A stretch of 7,454 nucleotides of DNA, from positions 1 to 7,454 of the forward strand of contig CAZQZC010000140.1 in assembly GCA_964597685.1 (NCBI GenBank). Direction: 5' to 3'. Of the stretch, positions 1 to 6,168 are shown piece by piece (within the stretch, counting starts at the first letter, position 1; each line of letters starts with the position of its first letter). A model generated the notes under the pieces. It was not told where the DNA came from. It ran no database searches and saw nothing but the letters and a program-made list of their open reading frames with translations. A program made the translations under genes and the position numbers. Source of the DNA: JBCBTJ01 sp964597685 (GTDB lineage: Bacteria > Pseudomonadota > Alphaproteobacteria > Caulobacterales > Hyphomonadaceae).

Positions 1-569
1 GAGCGCATGCCGCTGGTCAGGTACTCCACGTCGTTGCTGAAGCGGGCAATGAGCGGGCGGCCGGTTATCTCGACGACGCCGAAGCGCTCGCGGCGATGCT
101 GGCGCGCACCGCCATCTTGCGCGACGCGCTGGAGGAGGGGGATTCTGCCGGGTCGGCGCTGTATGAGCCTTCAAGCCTGGTGCTCGACACGCTCGATGCA
201 AGCGAGGTTTGGCCCGCACTCTATGTGCGCTGGGAGGCCGGTCTTCTCTCGGCGCTCGGCTACGGCCTCGATCTGTCGGCTTGTGCGTTGAGCGGCGCCA
301 ATGACGGCCTCACCCATGTCAGTCCGCGGACGGGGCGCGCCGTACGCGGGTCCGAGGCGGAGGATTACCTCGATCGGCTTCTCGTTTTACCGCCGTTTCT
401 CATCGATCCTGGCGCGCCGGCGGGGCCGATGGATGTCGGCGCGGGGCTCGCGCTGACGGGTCATTTCCTGGAGCGAAGACTGTATGCGGGCCTTAACCGT
501 CCGCCGCCTGAGGCGCGCGACCGCCTGCTGATGCGCTTGGAGCGTGCGGGCTTAGCCGTTTGGGCGTAA
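1..569 (+). CDS. recO: DNA repair protein RecO, 3' part (5' end outside window)
   Basis: RecO is a cytoplasmic recombination mediator that, with RecR, helps load RecA onto SSB-coated single-stranded DNA in the RecFOR gap-repair pathway. The reading frame is open from base 3, with no start codon needed in the window, and ends at TAA 567-569, giving 188 visible codons. Family members are about 240 residues, so roughly the N-terminal OB-fold (50-60 residues) is missing. What remains is the helical C-terminal domain: the segment YVRWEAGLLSALGYGLDL (about 219-272) and the following THVSPRTGRAV are typical of alphaproteobacterial RecO, as is the late ALTGHFLERR stretch. Only one cysteine (codon 282-284) lies where some RecO proteins carry a four-Cys zinc finger, so that finger looks degenerate. 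The identity comes from remembered family patterns and from parC downstream, a common alphaproteobacterial arrangement. Confidence 0.92.
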   Translation, partial: AHAAGQVLHVVAEAGNERAAGYLDDAEALAAMLARTAILRDALEEGDSAGSALYEPSSLVLDTLDASEVWPALYVRWEAGLLSALGYGLDLSACALSGANDGLTHVSPRTGRAVRGSEAEDYLDRLLVLPPFLIDPGAPAGPMDVGAGLALTGHFLERRLYAGLNRPPPEARDRLLMRLERAGLAVWA

Positions 570-714
570 TGCAGTACGTCGCCTTAATTGGCCACAATCT
601 CAGATTATCGAGACGGCGGTAGATTTGAACCAGACCCGGCGCAATGAGGGGCGCCTAGCTCAAATTCCGAGGGCCGACCCCAGCGCCGCCTGCTCACGAT
701 CGAAAGGATCGAAC
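570..714. other. recO-lipoprotein intergenic leader
   Basis: This gap of 145 bases between the recO stop and the lipoprotein start holds no gene I would call. I looked for sigma-70 and EcfG-type promoter pairs and found nothing convincing; TTGGCC at 588-593 has no -10 element at a sensible distance. I see no terminator for recO, so read-through into the lipoprotein gene is possible. A short GC-rich inverted repeat (GGCGC 638-642 and GCGCC 651-655) is present. A 17-codon ORF overlapping the recO stop is treated under findings. Confidence 0.4.
697..711 (+). promoter_or_regulatory. Ribosome binding site of the lipoprotein gene inside a small hairpin
   Basis: AAAGGA at 703-708 sits six bases before ATG 715 and supports that start over the upstream TTG at 625. 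The same bases fall in a short perfect inverted repeat, CGATC (697-701) and GATCG (707-711), with loop GAAAG. The stem could partly hide the Shine-Dalgarno sequence, but five base pairs is marginal and may be chance. The ribosome binding site is well supported; the regulatory role of the hairpin is not. Confidence 0.45.
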
Positions 715-1596
715 ATGAAAACACCCCACGTATTTGGCGCACTCTTCGCCTGCGGGCTCGGTCTTGCGGCCTGCTCCCAAGAAATCGCCACGCCGGAGCC
801 AGGCGCGTCGAACTCGACCGCTGAAACACCCGCGAGCGCCGAAGCTTCGACTGCGGTGGCTGATGTCGAAACGTCCAGCCAACCTGTGGATGTAGACCCG
901 CCGAGTGAGATCGCCGACGTCGCAACGTCTGTCGCGGACGCCGTCGAAGCGCCAGAAGTCGCCGCTGCAGCCGTGGAGTCGGCGACTGAAACGGTCGACG
1001 CCGCTTCGCAAACTGTCGAAACAAGCGTCGCCGAGGCCGCTTCCGCAGCTGAAGACGGCGTTGCTGATGGCGCATCGGTCGTCGCCGAGGCTGCGTCAAC
1101 GGTCGAACAGGGCGCGGATGAGGCCGTCGACGTCGCATCGGCCGCGGCCGCCTCGGTTGCAAGCGACGTTGAAGAGGTCACGAGCGCAGCTGCGGCGGAT
1201 GTTGAAACCGTGGTGGCCGAGGCCGTCGAATTGGTTGAGCCCGCGCCGGTTCCCGCTGGGCCTGTCACGCTCGCATCGGGCGCATGGACCAAGAAAACTC
1301 AGAATTCCCGCGGCGCCTGGAGCATCGTGGAGGAGAACGGCGAGATCTCGATCCGGCTCGACGACGATTTCTCGACACGCGGCGCGCCGGACCTCAAACT
1401 CTTCTTGTCGCCGCTTTCCGTCGGCGATGTTCGGAATGGCAATGCGGTCGACGGTTCGCTGTTCATCGCCGAGCTGTCGAGCAACAAGGGCGCGCAGTCT
1501 TACACATTGCCCGCCGGCGTCGACCTGGCCGACTACAAATCCGTGCTGATCCACTGCCAGCAATTTACGAAGCTTTGGAGCGCCGGCGCGCTATAG
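715..1596 (+). CDS. Lipoprotein with Ala-rich helical repeat region and C-terminal DM13 domain
   Basis: A 293-residue predicted outer-membrane lipoprotein. Residues 1-20 form a lipoprotein signal peptide with lipobox L17-A18-A19-C20; Ser21 after the lipidated Cys would, by the enterobacterial Lol rule, favour outer-membrane sorting. Residues 21-180 are low complexity, rich in Ala, Val, Glu, Asp, Ser and Thr, with no aromatic residues; repeated V-x-x-A-S units around residues 94-141 suggest long amphipathic helices. The tail PAPVPAG (177-182) is a flexible hinge. Residues 184-293 look like a DM13 domain: G-x-W near the start, DLKLFLSP (226-233), LFIAEL and the closing KSVLIHCQQF with Cys281. 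DM13 was proposed in the literature to act in electron transfer through this conserved Cys; that role is inferred. ATG 715 is chosen over TTG 625 because it starts exactly at the signal peptide and has AAAGGA six bases upstream. The gene ends in a strong terminator, so it is transcriptionally separate from parC. The precise function is unknown. Confidence 0.87.
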   Translation: MKTPHVFGALFACGLGLAACSQEIATPEPGASNSTAETPASAEASTAVADVETSSQPVDVDPPSEIADVATSVADAVEAPEVAAAAVESATETVDAASQTVETSVAEAASAAEDGVADGASVVAEAASTVEQGADEAVDVASAAAASVASDVEEVTSAAAADVETVVAEAVELVEPAPVPAGPVTLASGAWTKKTQNSRGAWSIVEENGEISIRLDDDFSTRGAPDLKLFLSPLSVGDVRNGNAVDGSLFIAELSSNKGAQSYTLPAGVDLADYKSVLIHCQQFTKLWSAGAL

Positions 1597-1597
1597 C

Positions 1598-1620
1598 CGC
1601 GCGTCGAGGCTTGACGCGCG
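1598..1620 (+). other. First hairpin of a tandem pair after the lipoprotein stop
   Basis: CGCGCGTC (1598-1605) and GACGCGCG (1613-1620) form a perfect 8-bp stem with loop GAGGCTT, beginning two bases after the TAG stop. It has no T-tract of its own; the terminator hairpin follows immediately at 1621. It may protect the 3' end of the mRNA or assist termination; both are inferences. Confidence 0.5.
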
Positions 1621-1653
1621 AGCCGCCGCCCTGGGTTCGGGGCGGCGGTTTTT
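1621..1653 (+). terminator. Rho-independent terminator of the lipoprotein gene
   Basis: The stem CCGCCGCCC (1623-1631) pairs perfectly with GGGCGGCGG (1640-1648) around the loop TGGGTTCG. It can extend by G1622-T1649 and A1621-T1650. TTTTT (1649-1653) follows directly. This is a textbook intrinsic terminator for plus-strand transcription and lies 25 bases past the lipoprotein stop. On the minus strand there is no T-tract after the stem, so it should act in one direction only. Confidence 0.9.
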
Positions 1654-1727
1654 GATTCCTTAACCAAAGCGCCGCTTGTGTTAACGCTCTTGTTGCGACG
1701 TGAGTCGCGAAGTTTAGGGGAGCGCGC
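1654..1727 (+). promoter_or_regulatory. parC leader with candidate cell-cycle motifs and ribosome binding site
   Basis: Since a terminator lies just upstream, the parC promoter should lie in these 74 bases or within the preceding gene. Visible elements are GATTC (1654-1658) and GAGTC (1702-1706), both matching GANTC, the CcrM methylation site of many alphaproteobacteria. There are also TTAACC (1660-1665) and TTAACG (1681-1686), 21 bases apart start to start, resembling CtrA half-sites. I could not identify a clear -35/-10 pair. AGGGGAG (1716-1722), five bases before ATG 1728, is a strong Shine-Dalgarno sequence and fixes the parC start. The motifs are seen; regulation by CtrA or CcrM is inference. 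Confidence 0.4.
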
Positions 1728-3965
1728 ATGTCCGACACGACGCAGGACGAGCCAGGCCGGATCATAAACGAACCGCTCAGCGAAGCGCTGTCCAAGCGCT
1801 ACCTCGCCTATGCGCTGTCGACCATCACGTCGCGCGCCTTGCCGGATGTTCGCGACGGCCTGAAGCCCGTGCAGCGGCGCATTCTCTATGCGATGCGCGA
1901 ACTCAAGCTCAACCCCGACTCCGCCTATCGCAAATGCGCGAAGATCGTGGGCGAGGTGATGGGGAACTACCACCCCCACGGCGACTCTGCGATCTATGAC
2001 ACGCTGGTGCGCCTGGCGCAGGATTTCTCCGTTCGCTATCCGTTGGTCGACGGGCAGGGCAATTTCGGCAATGTCGACGGCGATGCGGCCGCCGCGATGC
2101 GGTACACCGAGAGCCGTATGACGGACGCCGCCCGGCTGCTGCTGGAGGGGCTGGACGAAGACGCGGTCGATTTCCGCGACACCTATGATGAACTGAATTC
2201 CGAGCCCGTGGTCCTGCCGGCGGGGTTTCCGAATTTGCTCGCCAACGGCGCCAGCGGGATCGCGGTTGGCATGGCCACGTCCATTCCGCCGCACAACGCC
2301 GCCGAACTGATCGACGCGTCGCTGCTGCTGATCGAGAACCCCGAGGCGCCGCTCCGCGAATTGCTGAAAGTCATGCCGGGCCCGGATTTTCCGACCGGCG
2401 GCGTGATCGTCGAACCGGCTTCGGCGATTCGCGAAGCCTATGAGACGGGCCGCGGCGGCTTCCGCCTGCGGGCGCGCTGGGAGGTCGAAGAGACCGGCCG
2501 TGGACAATATGTGATCGTCGTCACCGAAGTGCCTTACCAGGTTCAGAAGTCGACGCTCATCGAACGCCTGGCTGAGTTGAGCGAGACGAAGAAAGCGCCG
2601 CTGCTCGCCGATGTGCGCGACGAGAGCGCGGAGGATGTGCGTCTGGTGTTGGAGCCGCGAGCCCGCACGGTCGACCCGGCGGTCTTGATGGAGAGCCTGT
2701 TCAAGCTCTCGGATCTCGAAGTCCGCTTTTCGCTGAACATGAACGTGCTGCACGACGGCGCCCCGCAAGTCATGGGATTGCGCGGGGTGTTGCGGGCCTA
2801 TCTCGACCACCGCCGGGAGGTGGTGCAACGCCGTGCGCGCCACCGGCTCGGCAAGATCGAGGCGCGCCTGCATGTGCTTGAAGGGTACCTGGTCGCCTAT
2901 CTCAACATCGACGAGGTGATCCGGATCATCCGCGAGGAGGACGAGCCGAAGGCCGTTCTGATGGAGCGCTTCTCGCTGTCGGATATTCAAGCCGAGGCGA
3001 TTCTCAATCTTCGCCTGCGCGCTTTACGCAAGCTGGAAGAAATGGAGATCCGCGGCGAGCATGAGAAGCTGCAGGCCGAGCGGATCGACCTCCAGACCCT
3101 GTTGGGTTCGGAGGCCCTGCAATGGGCGAAGGTGGGCGAGCAATTGATCGCCGCGCGCGCCTTGTTTGACCCAGAGACAGAGCTTGGCCGTCGCCGCGCC
3201 GGCTTCGAAGATGCGCCGGCGATCGACATGGAGGCCGCGCTTGAGGCCTCGACGCCGAAGGAGCCTGTGACAATCGTCCTCTCAGAAAAGGGCTGGATCC
3301 GCGCGATCAAAGGGCATGGAATCGACCTCGACACGGTGAAGTTCAAGGAAGGCGACACCCTATTTCGGGCCGAACAGGCCTGGACGACGGACAAGATCAT
3401 CCTCATGGCGAGCGACGGGCGAGCTTTCACCTTGGCCGCCGACAAACTTCCCGGCGGGCGCGGCCACGGCGAACCCATCCGTCTGTCCATAGAGCTTGAG
3501 GATTCCGTCGACATTGTCGCCCTGTTTCGACTGGACGAGCGGCGGAAACGCTTGGTGGCCTCAGATGCCGGTTATGGCTTCATCGTGCCGGAGGAAGAGC
3601 TTGTCTCCACCCGAAAGGCGGGCAAGCAATCCGTCACCGTGCCGGCCGATGCGAAATTGTCGGTCTGCGAACTGGCCGAGGGCGACCATATCGGCGTCGT
3701 CAGCACGAGCCGGAAAATGCTGATCTTTCCCATCGGCGAGCTTCCCGAAATGCCGCGGGGCAAGGGCGTGAAGTTGCAGAATTATCGCGGCGACGACAGG
3801 CTGGCCGACGCCATCGCCTTTAGCGCGGACAATGATTTGGTCGTTAAGGACGGCGGCGGGCGCTCGCGCAGCTTCGCCGACTGGCGCGATTGGATCGGCA
3901 AACGAGCCCAGGCCGGCCGTCTGGTTCCGCGCGGCTTTCCGCGTTCCGGCCGGTTCAATGGATGA
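1728..3965 (+). CDS. parC: DNA topoisomerase IV subunit A (ParC)
   Basis: ParC is the DNA-cleaving subunit of topoisomerase IV, working with ParE (not in this window) to unlink replicated chromosomes using ATP. All 745 residues are present, a normal length. The winged-helix breakage domain runs from about residue 25. The quinolone-resistance region holds HPHGDSAIYD with Ser87 and Asp91, matching E. coli Ser80/Glu84 and not a known resistance substitution. The catalytic dyad is Arg125-Tyr126 in AAMRYTESR. The tower and coiled-coil region spans about 170-500, with GASGIAVGMAT at 174-184. The C-terminal beta-pinwheel (about 512-715) has only a degenerate box (PRGKGVKLQ, 676-684) rather than the full GyrA box, which supports ParC over GyrA, as do the short C-terminus and recO context. 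ATG 1728 has AGGGGAG five bases upstream. The tail after 720 is basic. No frameshift is seen. Confidence 0.97.
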   Translation: MSDTTQDEPGRIINEPLSEALSKRYLAYALSTITSRALPDVRDGLKPVQRRILYAMRELKLNPDSAYRKCAKIVGEVMGNYHPHGDSAIYDTLVRLAQDFSVRYPLVDGQGNFGNVDGDAAAAMRYTESRMTDAARLLLEGLDEDAVDFRDTYDELNSEPVVLPAGFPNLLANGASGIAVGMATSIPPHNAAELIDASLLLIENPEAPLRELLKVMPGPDFPTGGVIVEPASAIREAYETGRGGFRLRARWEVEETGRGQYVIVVTEVPYQVQKSTLIERLAELSETKKAPLLADVRDESAEDVRLVLEPRARTVDPAVLMESLFKLSDLEVRFSLNMNVLHDGAPQVMGLRGVLRAYLDHRREVVQRRARHRLGKIEARLHVLEGYLVAYLNIDEVIRIIREEDEPKAVLMERFSLSDIQAEAILNLRLRALRKLEEMEIRGEHEKLQAERIDLQTLLGSEALQWAKVGEQLIAARALFDPETELGRRRAGFEDAPAIDMEAALEASTPKEPVTIVLSEKGWIRAIKGHGIDLDTVKFKEGDTLFRAEQAWTTDKIILMASDGRAFTLAADKLPGGRGHGEPIRLSIELEDSVDIVALFRLDERRKRLVASDAGYGFIVPEEELVSTRKAGKQSVTVPADAKLSVCELAEGDHIGVVSTSRKMLIFPIGELPEMPRGKGVKLQNYRGDDRLADAIAFSADNDLVVKDGGGRSRSFADWRDWIGKRAQAGRLVPRGFPRSGRFNG

Positions 3966-4021
3966 GGCTTGCCGTTGGGGCCGCCGCCGCTTAAGCCTTG
4001 ATAGACAATAGGGGGACGCGC
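3966..4021 (+). promoter_or_regulatory. parC-lemA spacer with lemA ribosome binding site
   Basis: AGGGGGA (4010-4016) lies five bases before ATG 4022 and decides the lemA start; an in-frame TTG at 3998 has no such site. AGGCTT (3965-3970) and AAGCCT (3993-3998) form a 6-bp inverted repeat around a 22-base GC-rich loop, but no T-tract follows, so it is not an intrinsic terminator. No convincing promoter is visible, so lemA may be transcribed from the parC promoter. Confidence 0.5.
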
Positions 4022-4585
4022 ATGGAAGTGCTTTATATCATTCTCGGGATCGCAGCCGTAGCGATTATCGGACTGATCCTGATCTACAACGATCTCGTGT
4101 CGAAACGGCAGACCTGCAATCAGGCCTTCGCCGACATCGATGTCCAGCTGAAGCAGCGTCAGAACCTGATCCCGAACCTGATCGAGACGGTCAAAGGCTA
4201 CGCGAGCCATGAGAAAGAGACCCTCGACGCGGTTATCCAAGCGCGCAATTCCGCCCAGGCCGCCAATGATCCGTCAGCCATGGCGCAGGCCGAAACGGCG
4301 CTGACCGGGGCGCTCGGCAAGTTGTTCGCCTTGGCCGAAGCGTATCCGGACCTCAAGGCCAACACGAATTTCCTGCAGCTTCAGGACGAGCTGTCGTCCA
4401 TTGAGGACAAGCTGGCGGCGGCGCGGCGCTTCTACAATTCCGCCGTCCAGGATTACAATACGGCCGCCGAACAGTTTCCCGGCGCCTTGGTGGCTGGCTC
4501 CTTTGGCTTCACCCATCGCGACTTCTTTGATGTGGGCGGCGCGCGCGAGGAATTGAGCCAGGTGCCGAAAGTGGATTTCGGATGA
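4022..4585 (+). CDS. lemA: LemA family membrane protein
   Basis: A 187-residue LemA family protein, the usual length for the family. Residues 3-22 form one N-terminal membrane helix with only Met-Glu before it. The family core follows at once: YNDLVSKRQ (22-30), then FADIDVQLKQRQNLIPNLIE (36-55) and TVKGYASHEKETLDAV (56-71), and further long helices to about residue 155. The C-terminus has the characteristic AGSFGF and DFF segment (158-169). The family has a helical-bundle fold and its biochemical role is poorly understood; many genomes place it beside TPM-domain or HtpX-like genes, but neither is seen here. It follows parC by 56 bases on the same strand and converges with the TRAP operon, 8 bases away. 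It should not be confused with the unrelated Pseudomonas sensor kinase once also called LemA. Confidence 0.95.
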   Translation: MEVLYIILGIAAVAIIGLILIYNDLVSKRQTCNQAFADIDVQLKQRQNLIPNLIETVKGYASHEKETLDAVIQARNSAQAANDPSAMAQAETALTGALGKLFALAEAYPDLKANTNFLQLQDELSSIEDKLAAARRFYNSAVQDYNTAAEQFPGALVAGSFGFTHRDFFDVGGAREELSQVPKVDFG

Positions 4586-4593
4586 AAAGGGCT

Positions 4594-6168
4594 CTAGCGG
4601 GCTGAGACGCCTGGCAGCCATGTTGCGATCGCCGGCGCCGCCGCCACCAATAGGATCAGCGCGATCTGGATTCCAATGAACGGAATTGCGCCGCGCCAGA
4701 TGTCGAGCGTGTTGAGCGAGGCCGGGGCGGCGCCGCGCAGATAGAACAAGGCGAATCCGAAGGGCGGGGTCAGGAAGCTCGTCTGAAGGTTCAGCGCCAT
4801 CAGGATCGCCAGCCAAACCGGATCGGCGCCCAGCAAGATCAGCGGCGGCGCGACCAGCGGCACGACCACGTAGATGATCTCGATAAAGTCGAGGAAGAAG
4901 CCGAGCACGAACATGACCGCCATGGTCAGCGCCAACGCGCCCCACAGGCCGCCCGGCGTCGCGCGCAGGAAGCCCGACACCAAATCGTCGCCGCCAAAGC
5001 CCCGGAAGACGAGGGCGAACAACGACGCGCCGATCAGGATCAAGAACACCATCGCGGTGATGTGCGACGCCGATTTCAGCGCAGGGGCGAGGCGCTCTGT
5101 TCTCGCCAAGACGCGCGCGCCCGCGGCGAGGCCCGCCAAAAAGACCAGCGTGGCTGCAAGCGCGGTCGCCATGGCAATCCGGTCGAGACCGGAAATCTCA
5201 TCGCGGCCGACGCGGAGATCGGCAAATTCGGTCAGCGCCAGCAAGACGATGACAGCCGCCAAGCCCGCCAAGATCAGGGGAGCCAATTTGGATCTCGCTT
5301 CGTCGGCCAATCTGAGCCCCGCGAGCAGAACGGCGCCGCCTGCGCCGATGGCCGAGGCTTCCGTAGGGGAGGCGAGGCCCCCCAGGATCGAACCCAAAAC
5401 GGCGATGATCAGGAGCAAAGGGGCGCCCAGGCCGAACAGGACTTCGCGCACCTCTAGGGGCGGCGCGTCGTCGGAGACGATTGCGGGCGCGGCGCCGGGC
5501 CGGAGCAGCGCCGTAACCGCCAGATACGCGAGGTACAGCCCGACAAGGATAAAGCCCGGTATCAACGCGCCGGCGAACAAGTCTCCAACGGAAACGGCCG
5601 ACGGGCCGCCAGGGCCGGCGAGGCTCGCCTGCTGGTTTGCGTTCGAGATCGCGTCGGCGAGCAGGATGAGCACAATGGACGGCGGAATGATCTGTCCCAG
5701 CGTTCCGGATGCAGCGATGGTTCCAGAGGCGATCCGCGGGTCGTAGCCCTGTTTCAGCATTGTAGGCAGGGCGATGAGCGTCATGGTAATCACGGTGGCG
5801 CCGACGATCCCAGTCGAGGCGGCGAGCAGGGCGCCGACAAGGACGACCGCGAAGCCCAGCCCCCCACGGACGCGACCCATCAGGCGGCTCGCGATGTGGA
5901 GAAGGTCCTCGGCCACTTTGGATCGTTCCAGGACCACGCCCATGAGGACGAAGAGCGGGACGGCGATCAGGACTTGGTTTTCCATGACGCCAAGTATCCG
6001 ATCCTGCAGGCCGCGCAGAAACTGGACCGGGAAGATGCCGAGCGACGCGCCGATCAGCGCGAAGATCAAGGCGACGCCGCCAAGCGTCAGCGCAACCGGA
6101 TACCCCGCCAGAAGCGCAGCGATGGCGGCGGCGAACATGGCGATGGCGAGGACCGCCTCAAGCTCCAT
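4594..6168 (-). CDS. dctM: TRAP transporter large permease (DctM/FcbT3-like)
   Basis: The large membrane subunit of a tripartite ATP-independent periplasmic transporter; with DctQ it forms the inner-membrane, ion-gradient-driven channel. It has 524 residues, against about 425-430 for a standard DctM. Family marks include a GYPVALTLG segment (22-30), ENQVLIAVPLFVLMG (63-77), GTIAASGTLGQIIPPS (149-164), LASPTEASAIGA (265-276), FFLDFIEI (424-431) and LTPPFGFALFYLRG (466-479). The extra length is mostly between about 287 and 362, where two added hydrophobic helices (about 296-313 and 331-351) are separated by a polar stretch rich in Asp, Glu and Arg. Such enlargement is known in the FcbT3 branch (the mannitol/chloroaromatic transport group). 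Its ATG overlaps the dctQ TGA by one base (TGATG), implying translational coupling. It ends with TAG 4594-4596, with no terminator visible downstream. Confidence 0.95.
   Translation of the reverse strand: MELEAVLAIAMFAAAIAALLAGYPVALTLGGVALIFALIGASLGIFPVQFLRGLQDRILGVMENQVLIAVPLFVLMGVVLERSKVAEDLLHIASRLMGRVRGGLGFAVVLVGALLAASTGIVGATVITMTLIALPTMLKQGYDPRIASGTIAASGTLGQIIPPSIVLILLADAISNANQQASLAGPGGPSAVSVGDLFAGALIPGFILVGLYLAYLAVTALLRPGAAPAIVSDDAPPLEVREVLFGLGAPLLLIIAVLGSILGGLASPTEASAIGAGGAVLLAGLRLADEARSKLAPLILAGLAAVIVLLALTEFADLRVGRDEISGLDRIAMATALAATLVFLAGLAAGARVLARTERLAPALKSASHITAMVFLILIGASLFALVFRGFGGDDLVSGFLRATPGGLWGALALTMAVMFVLGFFLDFIEIIYVVVPLVAPPLILLGADPVWLAILMALNLQTSFLTPPFGFALFYLRGAAPASLNTLDIWRGAIPFIGIQIALILLVAAAPAIATWLPGVSAR

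Noticed and set aside
625..714. TTG-started 30-codon N-terminal extension of the lipoprotein.
   Set aside because: ATG 715 has a good ribosome binding site and begins exactly at a canonical lipoprotein signal peptide; the extension would bury it.
1003..1150. Repetitive GTCGCCGAGGC-like DNA words as a possible repeat array or CRISPR.
   Set aside because: The repeats are imperfect, irregularly spaced and in frame; they reflect the repetitive protein, not a DNA array.
605..1292. Several long minus-strand and alternate-frame ORFs over the lipoprotein gene.
   Set aside because: They arise from its GC-rich repetitive codons; only the plus-strand frame has a ribosome binding site, signal peptide and recognisable domain.
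1533..2990. A 485-codon open frame on the minus strand across the lipoprotein end and much of parC.
   Set aside because: It is antisense to the well-supported parC, has a His/Arg/Gln-rich composition typical of shadow frames in GC-rich genes, and shows no recognisable domain.
3965..3998. AGGCTT/AAGCCT inverted repeat after parC as a possible terminator.
   Set aside because: Six base pairs around a 22-base loop with no T-tract is not an intrinsic terminator.
3998..4021. TTG-started extension of LemA.
   Set aside because: The Shine-Dalgarno sequence AGGGGGA lies inside the extension and points to ATG 4022, directly before the membrane helix.
4874..5746. A 290-codon plus-strand ORF inside dctM, and smaller ones on the same strand to 6426.
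   Set aside because: They are antisense to clear TRAP permease genes; the Ser/Arg/Pro/Ala-rich product is what hydrophobic codons give when read backwards.
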